From Caccoplasma intestinavium (lineage in GTDB: Bacteria; Bacteroidota; Bacteroidia; Bacteroidales; UBA11471), in the NCBI GenBank assembly GCA_018715885.1, contig DVKT01000076.1, positions 1 through 38,427 of the forward strand: 38,427 bases of DNA, written 5' to 3'. Of the stretch, positions 24,457 to 33,889 are shown in pieces (position 1 is the stretch's first letter; every line of letters begins with the position of its first letter). The position numbers and the translations under genes were made by a program. The notes below the pieces were generated by a model. That model saw only the letters and a program-made list of their open reading frames with translations. It did not search any database and was not told the DNA's origin.

Positions 24457-25221
24457 ATGGCTACTGATAAGACAAAAGCTGAAAAGGAATACACCGTCGA
24501 GGAGCGGTTGAAAACGCTGTATGAATTGCAGACAATGCTCTCGGAGATTGACCGCATTAAGACGTTGAGAGGAGAGCTTCCCCTTGAAGTGCAAGACCTC
24601 GAAGATGAAATTGCGGGACTCGAAACACGGGTGAAAAACTTCCAGGGCGAAATCACGAACTTGCAAGCCGAGGTCGCCAAGAAGAAAGAGGAGATTAAAA
24701 ATTCTCAAGCTCTTATAGAGAAATATACGGCACAACAAGATAATGTGCGGAACAATCGTGAGTTTGATTTTTTGACAAAAGAAATTGAGTTTCAGAATTT
24801 GTCGATAGAGCTTTGTGAAAAACGGATTCGCGAGTTTACAGCACAGGAGAAAGCCAAAAAAGAAGAAATCGAAACCTGTCAGACGAATTTGGTTGAGCGT
24901 CGTGCCGACTTGCAAGAGAAAAAAGAGGAGCTCGACGAAATCGTGTCGGAAACGCGTCAAGATGAAGAAAAGTTGCGAGATAAAGCCAAAAAATTGGAAC
25001 AACAGGTAGAACCCCGCTTGTTGGCTGCATTTAAAAGAATACGGAAAAATGCGCGTAACGGTTTGGCAGTAGTGTATATCCAACGTGATGCATGCGGTGG
25101 ATGCTTCAATAAGATTCCGCCACAAAGACAGCTCGATATCAAGATGCATAAGAAAATTATCGTCTGCGAGTATTGTGGTCGTATCATGATCGATCCCGAA
25201 CTTGCTGGTGTACAGGAATAA
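24457..25221 (+). CDS. Coiled-coil protein with C4 zinc ribbon (COG1579 type)
   Basis: A 254-residue protein: residues about 15-190 form a long Glu/Lys/Leu heptad coiled coil, ending in a four-cysteine zinc ribbon C213-x2-C216 ... C237-x2-C240 (CGGCFNKIPPQRQ and CEYCGRI). The family is widespread and adjacent to Nif3 in many bacteria. Relatives in other phyla have been linked to nucleic-acid binding and flagellar (FlgN-like) or envelope functions, none firm. I use the ATG at 24457, two bases after the Nif3-like stop, rather than an in-frame start at 24409 inside that gene, because family alignments begin near here and the putative internal promoter would otherwise lie too close. Confidence 0.9.
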   Translation: MATDKTKAEKEYTVEERLKTLYELQTMLSEIDRIKTLRGELPLEVQDLEDEIAGLETRVKNFQGEITNLQAEVAKKKEEIKNSQALIEKYTAQQDNVRNNREFDFLTKEIEFQNLSIELCEKRIREFTAQEKAKKEEIETCQTNLVERRADLQEKKEELDEIVSETRQDEEKLRDKAKKLEQQVEPRLLAAFKRIRKNARNGLAVVYIQRDACGGCFNKIPPQRQLDIKMHKKIIVCEYCGRIMIDPELAGVQE

Positions 25222-25234
25222 AATCTTTCAAGAG

Positions 25235-25278
25235 TAAAGGACAGCGGGAAGACTTAAAAGTCTTCCCGCTGTCCTTTA
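25235..25278. terminator. 44-bp inverted repeat, probable bidirectional terminator
   Basis: 21-bp perfect arms (from taaaggacagcgggaagact) with a two-base AA centre. It starts 13 bp after the zinc-ribbon gene stop and lies between convergent genes. T-rich bases are part of the 3' arm (cctttaat) rather than after it. Termination for the plus-strand operon is the most likely role. Confidence 0.65.
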
Positions 25279-25303
25279 ATGTGAGAATAAATAGATAATA
25301 GAA

Positions 25304-25347
25304 AACAGAAAAAATCCGCCATATAAAAATTGCGGATTTTTTCTGTT
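25304..25347 (-). terminator. mutB terminator
   Basis: A 16-bp perfect stem (aacagaaaaaatccgc at 25304-25319 and complement at 25332-25347) with a 12-nt loop. On the minus strand the second arm itself runs into GGATTTTTTCTGTTTTC, a classical U-rich tail. It lies 17 bp after the mutB stop. Confidence 0.8.
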
Positions 25348-25363
25348 GGATAGTGGAACGAAT

Positions 25364-27514
25364 TTATTCCCAGCCTCGCATTTGCATTAAAATTTTCGTT
25401 ACTTCGTAGGCTGACTTGGCAACCGGAGTTCCCGGGCCGAAAATCGCAGCTACTCCCGCATTATACAAGAAATCGTAATCTTGGGGAGGAATTACTCCAC
25501 CAGCAATAACGATAATATCTTCTCGACCTAATTTTTTCAACTCTTCAAAAACCTGAGGTATCAAAGTCTTGTGTCCTGCTGCGAGAGATGATACGGCCAA
25601 GACGTGAACATCATTTTCGACTGCTTGCCGTGTTGCTTCGGCCGGTGTTTGGAACAGGGGACCCATGTCTACATCAAACCCGCAATCGGCATAACCGGTA
25701 GCTACGACCTTTGCTCCTCGGTCGTGGCCGTCTTGTCCCATTTTGGCAATCATGATACGTGGTTGCCTACCTTCTTTTTGTGCAAATCGTTCGATAATTT
25801 CTTTCGCCTTTACGAAATCGGGATCATTTTTAGTTTCAGATGAATACACGCCGGATATAGTTCTAATGATTGCTTTATAACGGCCCACGACCGCTTCGCA
25901 GGCATCGGATATTTCTCCCAGTGTGGCTCTTGCTTTTGCCGCTTTTACTGCCAAATCGAGCAGATTGCCTTGTTTGGTTTTTACACATTCGGTAATTGCA
26001 TCGAGAGCTGCTTTTACGGCCTCGTTATCGCGATTGGCTTTCAACTCTTTCAAACGGGCTATTTGTTGATTCCGTACCGAAGTATTATCCACTTCGAGAA
26101 TATCGATAGGATCTTCTTTTTCGAGGCGGTATTTATTGATACCGACGATTGTCTGTTTTCCCGAGTCGATACGAGCCTGAGTACGAGCAGCCGCTTCTTC
26201 GATGCGGAGCTTTGGCAATCCCGTTTCGATAGCTTTTGCCATACCTCCCAGTTTTTCTATTTCTTGAATGTGTTCCCATGCTTTATGGGCTAATTCATTG
26301 GTCAAGCTCTCTACATAATAAGAACCGGCCCACGGGTCGATTTCTTTTGTTACATAGGTTTCTTCCTGGATATATATCTGGGTATTTCGGGCGATACGCG
26401 CCGAAAAATCGGTCGGTAAGGCGATTGCTTCATCAAGTGCGTTGGTGTGCAGAGATTGCGTGTGTCCTTGTGCTGCCCCCATGGCTTCGATACATGTACG
26501 TCCCACGTTATTGAACGGGTCTTGTTCGGTCAGAGACCAGCCCGAAGTTTGTGAGTGCGTACGCAGAGCCATAGATTTGGGGTTCTTGGGATTGAACTGT
26601 TTAACGATTTTTGCCCACAACATACGCGCAGCCCGCATTTTGGCGATTTCCATGAAATAATTCATACCGATAGCCCAGAAGAACGACAACCGGGGCGCAA
26701 ATGTGTCAATATCCATGCCTGCATTGATGCCTGCACGAAGATATTCCAATCCGTCGGCCAACGTATATGCCAATTCAATATCGGCCGTTGCTCCGGCTTC
26801 TTGCATGTGGTAACCCGAGATGGAAATCGAATTGAATTTGGGCATGTATTGAGAGGTGAATTCGAATATATCGGCAATGATACGCATCGAGAACTCCGGT
26901 GGGTAGATGTAGGTATTACGCACCATAAACTCTTTCAGAATATCGTTTTGGATAGTTCCGGCCATTTCTTCGAGTTTGGCTCCTTGTTCCAGTCCTGCGT
27001 TGATGTAAAACGCCATAATAGGTAACACAGCGCCGTTCATGGTCATGGATACCGACATTTTATTCAGAGGAATACTGTCGAAAAGAACTTTCATATCTTC
27101 GACACTGCATATCGATACGCCGGCTTTCCCGACATCACCCACAACCCGCTCGTGGTCGGCATCATATCCTCTATGCGTAGGAAGGTCGAATGCCACCGAC
27201 AATCCTTTTTGTCCGGAAGCCAGATTGCGGCGATAAAAAGCATTTGATTCTTCTGCCGTAGAGAAGCCTGCGTATTGACGTATCGTCCAGGGACGCATGG
27301 CATACATACCGCTGTACGGGCCTCTCAGATAGGGCGGGATACCAGCAACGTAGTTGAGGTGTTCCATTCCTTCGAGATCCGATTTGGTATATATCGGTTT
27401 TACCGGAATCAGTTCGGGGGTTATCCAGTCGGCATTGTTATTTTGCAGTTCCGCGTGTCCGCTGTGGGTAAATGCATCGGTGCGGATATTTATATTTTTG
27501 AAATTTGGTCTCAT
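25364..27514 (-). CDS. mutB: Methylmalonyl-CoA mutase, large (catalytic, B12-binding) subunit
   Basis: Adenosylcobalamin enzyme interconverting succinyl-CoA and (R)-methylmalonyl-CoA; in gut Bacteroidales it runs toward propionate. The 716-residue chain has the catalytic TIM barrel with YAMRPWTIRQYAGFSTAEESNAFYRRNL and FDLPTHRGYDADH near the start, and RTHSQTSGWSLTEQDPFNN in the middle. The C-terminal cobalamin domain carries the DxHxxG motif D595-G-H597-x2-G600, followed by the SSLAAGHKTLIP loop. Length and features match the family. It lies 31 bp after mutA. No meaB/argK or epimerase gene is adjacent. Confidence 0.98.
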   Translation of the reverse strand: MRPNFKNINIRTDAFTHSGHAELQNNNADWITPELIPVKPIYTKSDLEGMEHLNYVAGIPPYLRGPYSGMYAMRPWTIRQYAGFSTAEESNAFYRRNLASGQKGLSVAFDLPTHRGYDADHERVVGDVGKAGVSICSVEDMKVLFDSIPLNKMSVSMTMNGAVLPIMAFYINAGLEQGAKLEEMAGTIQNDILKEFMVRNTYIYPPEFSMRIIADIFEFTSQYMPKFNSISISGYHMQEAGATADIELAYTLADGLEYLRAGINAGMDIDTFAPRLSFFWAIGMNYFMEIAKMRAARMLWAKIVKQFNPKNPKSMALRTHSQTSGWSLTEQDPFNNVGRTCIEAMGAAQGHTQSLHTNALDEAIALPTDFSARIARNTQIYIQEETYVTKEIDPWAGSYYVESLTNELAHKAWEHIQEIEKLGGMAKAIETGLPKLRIEEAAARTQARIDSGKQTIVGINKYRLEKEDPIDILEVDNTSVRNQQIARLKELKANRDNEAVKAALDAITECVKTKQGNLLDLAVKAAKARATLGEISDACEAVVGRYKAIIRTISGVYSSETKNDPDFVKAKEIIERFAQKEGRQPRIMIAKMGQDGHDRGAKVVATGYADCGFDVDMGPLFQTPAEATRQAVENDVHVLAVSSLAAGHKTLIPQVFEELKKLGREDIIVIAGGVIPPQDYDFLYNAGVAAIFGPGTPVAKSAYEVTKILMQMRGWE

Positions 27515-27545
27515 AATGATACTGTTTTTCGATAACCGTCGGCGG

Positions 27546-29408
27546 TTAAATTGACAATAAGGTGTTATACTCTTTCAATGTTTCGAGAACATTGCTGCGT
27601 ACGTTTATGAAACGTGTGATACCTTGAGCTTTCAAATCTTCCATAGATTCGGGTGCTCCGGCAACGACAAAGATAGCTTTGCCTTCCAATAGCTTATAGG
27701 CTTCGGGAGCCAATGTCGCATATTCTTCATCGCTTGAACAGAGGACTACGATGTCGGCTTTGGCTTTGATGGCCGCCTCTACACCGGCTTGTACCGTATC
27801 GAATCCAAGATTATCGATAATTTCATATCCGGCACAACCAAAGAAATTACCGGAGAATTGCGAGCGGGCCAACCGCATTGCCAGATTTCCTATTGTCAAC
27901 ATAAATACTTTGGGACGTTTACCCGATTTTTCGGTCGCCAAACGCAGTGCCTCGAAATCACTGGCGCCCCGAACGGTATGGAGAGCCGGCATTTCGGGTG
28001 TGCACTCTTCGTGGTGGTGGCAACCGCAGGAGTGTCCCGTCTCTGCAACTATTTTATCGAGTGCCGTTTCGTGTATATTGGGATATTGGTTCGTCCCTAA
28101 CAGAATCTCTTTACGGCGGGCGATAGCTGTACGTCGGGATTCGGCAGCTGCATTGACGGTATTTTGTACAAATCCCGATCGGAGTGCAGCATAGAAGCCG
28201 CCGGCATCTTCTACTTCAAGGAACAATTTCCAAGCCTCTTCGGCGATGGAGGCCGTAAGAGTTTCGATGTAATATGACCCACCTGCCGGATCGACAATTT
28301 TATTGAAATGGGATTCTTCTTTCAACAACAATTGCTGATTACGTGCGATACGTTCCGAAAATTCGTCAGGTTGTTTATAAGTAATGTCAAATGGGGTTAC
28401 AGTGATGGAATTGACTCCGGCCAATGCTGCCGACATGGTTTCGGTTTGGGAACGAAGTAAATTGACGTGTGCATCGTATATGGTCATGTTGAACTGCGAA
28501 GTCTGTGCATGCATCTCTATTTTTGATGCACAATCGCAATTCGGTTTGTAAGCCGAAACGATTTGGGCCCATAGCATGCGAGCGGCGCGGAATTTCGCCA
28601 TTTCCATAAAATAATTCGAAGAAATTCCGAAATTGAATTTAATCCGATTTGCAACTTTGTCGACAGTCAGTCCTTTGTCGGTCAGAACCGAAAGCCATTC
28701 ATTTCCCCATGCCAGAGCGAAGCCCAATTCTTGTGTAATATAAGATCCGGCATTATTGAGCATGAAAGCATCTGCCATCAAAACCCGATAACCCGGAAGT
28801 TCGGAAACAGAATTTATTACCTGTTCGGCCATATCGGCGTATTTGGGAAAATCCCGTCCGTGCTTCAATATCCGTTTAAACGGGTCGAAACCGATAGACC
28901 CTTTGACTTTTTGTAGGTCGATACCTTGTTTTTTGAAATAGGAGGAAAGCTCTTCACCTATTTTCGATGCGTTTTTTATGCAGGAAATAAAATTTAATTC
29001 TACCTTTTCGGCATTGATTCCGTTCAGCAGAGAAGCCAGGCTTTCTGGCGTTATTTGGTCTCGTCCTATTTGGAATCCGAGTGAAGTAATACCTTTATTT
29101 AATAAATCCAAAGCCTTGCGATTGGCTTCTTGTGGATTCTCTACAAAAATATCTTGACGGATAAGCCATTCGTTGTCGCATTTTGTTCCTCTCACATAAG
29201 GGTATTCGCCGGGCAAAGAATCGGTTGTTTTTAAACCGACGATGTTTTCGGCCCGATACATCGGTTGAACATTGAAACCCTCGTTGGTGCGCCATACAAG
29301 TTTCTTGTCGAAATCAGCACCTTTCAAGTCGGCAATAACCTTGTCTTTCCATTCCGTAGTAGAGATGGGCGGAAATTGTCCGAACAGTTTTTCTTTATTC
29401 GCTGTCAT
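27546..29408 (-). CDS. mutA: Methylmalonyl-CoA mutase, small subunit
   Basis: Partner of MutB in the heterodimer; 620 residues. It shares the barrel layout (FGISSNYFMEMAKFRAARMLWAQIV, HAQTSQFNMTIYDAHVNLLRSQTETM, VDPAGGSYYIE) but the C-terminal cobalamin-like domain lacks DxHxxG (TIGNLAMR at that position), as expected for the non-catalytic subunit. An unusual cysteine/histidine-rich patch, GHSCGCHHHEEC, occurs at 458-469 in the linker between barrel and C-terminal domain. I start at 29408 (MTANKEKLFGQFP) because the promoter element lies so close to the next upstream ATG (29471) that the longer form would have almost no leader, and its extra residues have no family match. Confidence 0.96.
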   Translation of the reverse strand: MTANKEKLFGQFPPISTTEWKDKVIADLKGADFDKKLVWRTNEGFNVQPMYRAENIVGLKTTDSLPGEYPYVRGTKCDNEWLIRQDIFVENPQEANRKALDLLNKGITSLGFQIGRDQITPESLASLLNGINAEKVELNFISCIKNASKIGEELSSYFKKQGIDLQKVKGSIGFDPFKRILKHGRDFPKYADMAEQVINSVSELPGYRVLMADAFMLNNAGSYITQELGFALAWGNEWLSVLTDKGLTVDKVANRIKFNFGISSNYFMEMAKFRAARMLWAQIVSAYKPNCDCASKIEMHAQTSQFNMTIYDAHVNLLRSQTETMSAALAGVNSITVTPFDITYKQPDEFSERIARNQQLLLKEESHFNKIVDPAGGSYYIETLTASIAEEAWKLFLEVEDAGGFYAALRSGFVQNTVNAAAESRRTAIARRKEILLGTNQYPNIHETALDKIVAETGHSCGCHHHEECTPEMPALHTVRGASDFEALRLATEKSGKRPKVFMLTIGNLAMRLARSQFSGNFFGCAGYEIIDNLGFDTVQAGVEAAIKAKADIVVLCSSDEEYATLAPEAYKLLEGKAIFVVAGAPESMEDLKAQGITRFINVRSNVLETLKEYNTLLSI

Positions 29409-29479
29409 ATGTTTTTCTTTAAGGTTTTCAACTCTACAAATGTCTTGTTGATTGACGTTTGTAAAATCCATAATTTCTC

Positions 29480-29487
29480 CAAAGATA
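29480..29487 (-). promoter_or_regulatory. mutAB promoter, -7 element
   Basis: Minus strand TATCTTTG, a perfect TAnnTTTG match, placing the transcript start near 29474 and giving a leader of about 65 nt. It supports the mutA start at 29408. No convincing -33 element. Confidence 0.6.
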
Positions 29488-29546
29488 GAAATAAATTTCT
29501 CAATAAAAAATCTTTAAGACGGGATTTTATATCGGGTAACAAGCTT

Positions 29547-30695
29547 TTATCTTTTCTTGAAAGTTAATATCCGAGATTGATATATACGGCTTGCAATATG
29601 TATACAAATACTTGCCGAAAGGAATAATAAGAAAACGGAAAGGAGTGTTTCTCCCGGAGAAATACCATAAGAAAATCGGGTAACGAGCACGATAGGAGAT
29701 GTGAAGGGTATATAGGTACACCACGTTGCGAGAGGGCTATATATATCGTTCAAACTGTATATTCCAACATAAAAAGAAAGAATGGAAAATAGGGAAACCG
29801 GTAAGACGAATTGTCGGCTGTCGGTCTCGGGATTGATATAAGACCCGATGATGGCAAACAATGCGGCATATAACAAAAATCCACCGATAAAACAGAGTAA
29901 GAAAATGAGATACCCGTAAATATTTATATGTGATGAAATATCGAATGCTATCGTTTCCCGTCCTACCGAATAGATAAGAATGAGAGAGAGTCCCCAAATA
30001 CAGAATTGAGTGATTCCGCAAAGGCCGATAGCGATTATTTTCCCGTATATCAATTCTTGGGCTTTTACCGATGTCAGTAGTATTTCGATCATTCTGTTAT
30101 TCTTTTCTTGTACCGTACTTTGTAATACTTGTGCACTGTATATAAAGATAAACAGATATATTAATGTGCTGAATATTAGATGTGTATTGAATTTCTCGTT
30201 ATCCGCTTTTGGATACATGGTTTCATCGGGAGACATATCGGATATTTCAATATCGATATCGACTTGGCGACGTATTTTTTCGGGAAGTTGTGCCAGCTTT
30301 TGTCGGTGTAGGTAATCGGTGAGCAGTATAGTTAATTGATGCTTTATATATGCACCCTCTTCATGGGAAGAGTAAAAAATGACATTCTGGCCATCGCATT
30401 TTAGAAGGTCTTCGCCGATGAATAGAGTTGCGAGAGGAGAGATTCCGGTGGGAATGGTATCTTGTGGAAGAGAGATGTATTTTATGTCCGGACCGCAATT
30501 CGTGAAAGCTTCGGCGTAGAGGGCGGTTCGATCTATTATCCAAATTTCTTTATTGGAGTTTCCCGAATCGCTTGTTTTGAAAAAAAAGTACCCGCCTGCG
30601 AATAATAACGGCAATAGAACGGTCATCAGCCAAAACGACCGTTGGGAGAGATGGAATCTGTATTCCCGTTGTGTGATAAGAAAAATTTTATTCAT
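29547..30695 (-). CDS. ABC-2 type transporter permease (NatB-like)
   Basis: A 382-residue inner-membrane permease: N-terminal helix (FWLMTVLLPLLFAGGYFFF), a large extracytoplasmic loop (about 40-165), then five or more helices (LIFSTLIYLFIFIYSAQVL, IIAIGLCGITQFCIWGLSLILIYSV, YLIFLLCFIGGFLLYAALFAIIGSYI and others). VQEKNNRMIEILLTSVKAQELIYGKI is the conserved cytoplasmic signature of ABC-2/NatB exporters. I start at MNKIFLITQREYRFHL (30695), which overlaps the ATPase stop by 8 bp. Extending the frame upstream would run through the ATPase gene. Pair with the ATPase: exporter, substrate unknown (NatAB relatives extrude sodium; others move peptides or drugs). Confidence 0.88.
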   Translation of the reverse strand: MNKIFLITQREYRFHLSQRSFWLMTVLLPLLFAGGYFFFKTSDSGNSNKEIWIIDRTALYAEAFTNCGPDIKYISLPQDTIPTGISPLATLFIGEDLLKCDGQNVIFYSSHEEGAYIKHQLTILLTDYLHRQKLAQLPEKIRRQVDIDIEISDMSPDETMYPKADNEKFNTHLIFSTLIYLFIFIYSAQVLQSTVQEKNNRMIEILLTSVKAQELIYGKIIAIGLCGITQFCIWGLSLILIYSVGRETIAFDISSHINIYGYLIFLLCFIGGFLLYAALFAIIGSYINPETDSRQFVLPVSLFSILSFYVGIYSLNDIYSPLATWCTYIPFTSPIVLVTRFSYGISPGETLLSVFLLFLSASICIHIASRIYQSRILTFKKR

Positions 30696-31611
30696 GGAAA
30701 GTCCCTCCGTTTTCCAACCGTTCCATAACGATTTTTGTGAATATTTCTTGGAGGCTTGTCTCTTTTTCTTCAAAACGGGACAATGGATATTTCCGGGATA
30801 AAAAGGAGAGAAGTTCGGAAACGGTTTTCGTGTCGTTCTTTTTAACGATGTGTTCCTGTCCCGATGTTTCGATGACAGAAAACATATCCGGCTCTTCACG
30901 TAAAGTTATAGCTTGTTCGGTTGTGAACCGGTAGTGAGACGATGAGTACTGCTTTCTGATGTCGGAGAGTTCTCCTTGCCATCTTACACGGGCATCGTTT
31001 ATGAAGATGATATTTGAACAAAGGGCAGAGGCTTCGTTCAGGTCATGTGTAGAAAGGAGAACCGTAGTTCCCTGTTTTTGCAGAGTTACGATTTCCTCTC
31101 GCATGAATGTCGTACTTATAGGGTCGAGGCCGCTGAAAGGCTCGTCGAGTATCAGCAGTTGAGGAGAGCATATAATCGCTCCTATGAATTGTATCTTTTG
31201 CTGTAATCCTTTCGACAGGCTGCCTACGGTATGTCGGGCTCTGTTATCAAGACCGAACTTCTCGAGCCATAAGAAAGTGCGTCGTTTTGCTTCCGAGAGG
31301 GAGAGGCCTTTGAGCCGGGCTAAAAATATCAGTTGCTCGGCAATCTTCATCGAACTGTATAGGCCTCTCTCTTCCGGCAGATACCCGATATACACTATGT
31401 CTTTATCACAAAATATCCGGTTATTGAACAGAATAGAGCCATCGTCGGGTTGTAGTATACGGGTGAGAATGCGCATCAGTGTCGTTTTTCCGGCACCATT
31501 AGGTCCTAAGAACCCGCAAATCTCGTTCTGCGGAATATGAATGGAAACTCCGTCGAGTGCGATTTTCGTACCGAAATTTTTTCGGATATTGTGTGTCTCT
31601 ATTATGTTCAT
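30688..31611 (-). CDS. ABC transporter ATP-binding protein (NatA-like)
   Basis: A 307-residue nucleotide-binding subunit: Walker A GPNGAGKT at 36-43, Q-loop near YIGYLPEERGLY, signature LSKGLQQKIQ, Walker B LLILDEPFSGLDP, switch histidine in LLSTHDLNEA. After about 225 comes a DUF4162-like C-terminal domain, as in NatA and related exporters. It starts 12 bp after the dnaG stop and overlaps the permease gene, so dnaG-ATPase-permease is probably one transcript. The DnaG link is positional, not functional. Confidence 0.93.
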   Translation of the reverse strand: MNIIETHNIRKNFGTKIALDGVSIHIPQNEICGFLGPNGAGKTTLMRILTRILQPDDGSILFNNRIFCDKDIVYIGYLPEERGLYSSMKIAEQLIFLARLKGLSLSEAKRRTFLWLEKFGLDNRARHTVGSLSKGLQQKIQFIGAIICSPQLLILDEPFSGLDPISTTFMREEIVTLQKQGTTVLLSTHDLNEASALCSNIIFINDARVRWQGELSDIRKQYSSSHYRFTTEQAITLREEPDMFSVIETSGQEHIVKKNDTKTVSELLSFLSRKYPLSRFEEKETSLQEIFTKIVMERLENGGTFHE

Positions 31612-31623
31612 AGATTGTGTTTC

Positions 31624-33630
31624 CTATCGTGGCCTCACCGTGCGTTCTCCCAACTCTTTGGCCAATGCTGCTTTTACTTTGAAAAGTTCTGAGATTTTCT
31701 GCATAAGCAAACGTTTCTCTTCGACATTTTCCGTGCCTCTTTTTAGTTGTTGTTGTATATGACCGATTTCCTGAGTGATAATAGCATCTTTTAATTCGAA
31801 CAATGCCCGGGGAACCAATTCGACTATTCGCTCTTCTTCGCTGGCAATATGTTGGTACTTGGTATGAACCTTGCTTAACTCGTATTTGTCGCTTATGCAG
31901 TTGGTGGCTATTTCACTGATTTCGGGGTCGGGATGTGTCGTGAAATGCCGGGACAAATTATTTTCTTCCTGAGAAAACAATATTTCGGCTTCCTCTCTTA
32001 TTTTTTGATAAATTGGGTTGGAAAACTTGATTTCGTCGGCTTGCAGATCATGGAAAATGTAAGAGGCGACTTTCCACATGGCACCGTTGTCGTCTTTCGG
32101 GAAAAGATCCAAGTCGCCATATCTGATGATATAACGTATCAATGTGCTTTCGGTCAGATCATTGACATAAGTAGTGGCTCGGGTGGCTTTCAAAAACAAT
32201 TCGTTTACGTCATGGTTTTGCGATGCCGCCTCCGTGTTTGATATTTCCGTCGTTGAGTCACTTCCGGGCGCCACATTGCTATTTGCTTGGGAGGCTTTGA
32301 GCTCTTCTTCTTTTAATTGTTGATATTCCTTGTCTCTTATTTTATTGATTCCGATAAGAAGTGTTTTTTCGGCAATCTCCATCAGCTGGCTGCACTCTTT
32401 GGTGTATGCCGAACGCTCGATTTGATTGGGTATCACGGCAATACTTTGTACAATATCGGTGATAAGTGCCGCCTTCTTGACAGGGTCTTGGCCGGCGCTT
32501 TCGAGCAATAGATTGGTTTTGAATCGGATAAAATCGACTTCGTGCTCCTTGATATATTGCGTAAATGCCGCTGCACTCTGTTTTTGCGCAAAAGAGTCGG
32601 GGTCATCGCCATCGGGTAGGAGTACGACTTTGATGTGTAGACCTTCTTTCAGCAACATATCGATACCTCGCAGCGAAGCCTTGATACCGGCGGCATCGCC
32701 GTCGTAAAGAACCGTTACGTTGTTGGTGAAACGATGTATGAGGCGTATCTGTCCCGGTGTGAGTGAAGTCCCTGATGAGGCAACGACATTTTCAATGCCT
32801 GACTGATGCATCGACAAGACATCGGTATATCCCTCTACCAGAAAACAGTTGTCTTGTTTTACGATGGCTTGCTTGGCTTGATAAATACCGTACAGTTCGT
32901 GGCTTTTGTGATAAATGTCCGACTCGGGTGAGTTGACATATTTAGCCATTTTTTCGTCTTTCTTCAGAATGCGTCCTCCGAAAGCCAACACTTTACCGGA
33001 CAAGCTGTAAACAGGAAAAATAACCCTGCCCCGGAAACGGTCGCTTATCTGTCCGTTGCTGTTTTCAAGACAAAGGCCGGTAGATAATAAATAATCTTTT
33101 TTATACCCTTTTGCGCGGGCTTCATTATAGAGGGCATCGCGTTGATCGAGAGAATACCCCAGGCCGAATTTTTTGATGATGTCGTCTCTAAATCCCCGTT
33201 CGTGAAAATAGGAGAGGCCAATGGAACGTCCTTCGGCATGATTGAAGAGCGTATTGGTGAAATATTCCTGTGCGAAAGCATTCACAATGAGCATACTTTC
33301 GCGCTGACTTTGTTGTTGTTTTTCCTCTTCGCTCTGTTCGCGTTCGTGAATTTCGATGTTATATTTCTTGGCCAGATATTTCAATGCCTCATAATAAGAC
33401 ATTTGCTCATGTTCCATGATAAAATGCACGGCAGTTCCTCCTTTCCCGCAACTGAAACATTTACAGATGTTTTTCGATGGCGAAACACTGAATGACGGTG
33501 TTTTCTCATCGTGGAAAGGACACAGGCCGATATAGTTCACCCCTCTTTTTCGCAGAGTAACAAAGTCCGAAACGACTTCGACAATATTGGCGCTGTCGAG
33601 AATTTTATCTACGGTAACTTGGTCGATCAT
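31624..33630 (-). CDS. dnaG: DNA primase DnaG
   Basis: Synthesises RNA primers at the replication fork. The 668-residue protein has an N-terminal CHC2 zinc finger (C37-x2-H40-x17-C58-x2-C61, with CPFHDEKTPSFSVSPSK). The RNA polymerase core follows (YFHERGFRDDIIKKFGLGYS), then the TOPRIM domain with EGYTDVLSMHQ and YDGDAAG, and a C-terminal helical region (about 430-668) that would contact DnaB helicase. Usual length for Bacteroidales. Upstream, TACCTTCG (33662-33655, minus strand) is a one-mismatch -7 element 24 bp before the ATG. Confidence 0.97.
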   Translation of the reverse strand: MIDQVTVDKILDSANIVEVVSDFVTLRKRGVNYIGLCPFHDEKTPSFSVSPSKNICKCFSCGKGGTAVHFIMEHEQMSYYEALKYLAKKYNIEIHEREQSEEEKQQQSQRESMLIVNAFAQEYFTNTLFNHAEGRSIGLSYFHERGFRDDIIKKFGLGYSLDQRDALYNEARAKGYKKDYLLSTGLCLENSNGQISDRFRGRVIFPVYSLSGKVLAFGGRILKKDEKMAKYVNSPESDIYHKSHELYGIYQAKQAIVKQDNCFLVEGYTDVLSMHQSGIENVVASSGTSLTPGQIRLIHRFTNNVTVLYDGDAAGIKASLRGIDMLLKEGLHIKVVLLPDGDDPDSFAQKQSAAAFTQYIKEHEVDFIRFKTNLLLESAGQDPVKKAALITDIVQSIAVIPNQIERSAYTKECSQLMEIAEKTLLIGINKIRDKEYQQLKEEELKASQANSNVAPGSDSTTEISNTEAASQNHDVNELFLKATRATTYVNDLTESTLIRYIIRYGDLDLFPKDDNGAMWKVASYIFHDLQADEIKFSNPIYQKIREEAEILFSQEENNLSRHFTTHPDPEISEIATNCISDKYELSKVHTKYQHIASEEERIVELVPRALFELKDAIITQEIGHIQQQLKRGTENVEEKRLLMQKISELFKVKAALAKELGERTVRPR

Positions 33631-33654
33631 GTCAACATCAAAATTTGCGCACGA

Positions 33655-33662
33655 CGAAGGTA
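33655..33662 (-). promoter_or_regulatory. dnaG promoter, -7 element
   Basis: Minus strand TACCTTCG, one mismatch to TAnnTTTG, 24 bp before the ATG. No clear -33 element. A TTTTACAA half-site (33680-33673, minus strand) lies 10 bp upstream. Confidence 0.4.
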
Positions 33663-33889
33663 CGATTTCTTCTTGTAAAAAACTTTGTATGGATAATTCC
33701 TATTCTGCATCAGCAGTACGTACTTTGTGTCATATTACAAAAATAAAAAAAACCTACCACAAGATTTCATCTTCTTTGTGTAAGCTCTTAGGCTTAAATA
33801 CACCACAAATATGGGTTTATTTTCATAATTTTCAAAGAAAATAATCCACAAAATATATTTTCTTTTTCCACACCCATCCGACCCGCTCA

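Noticed and set aside
29409..29471. Longer mutA start at 29471
   Set aside because: The -7 promoter element at 29480-29487 would leave almost no leader, and the additional residues do not match the family N-terminus.
30696..30899. Longer start for the ABC permease
   Set aside because: The extension runs antiparallel in frame through the ATPase gene's 3' end and is basic and non-membrane; the start at 30695 is followed at once by the family N-terminus.
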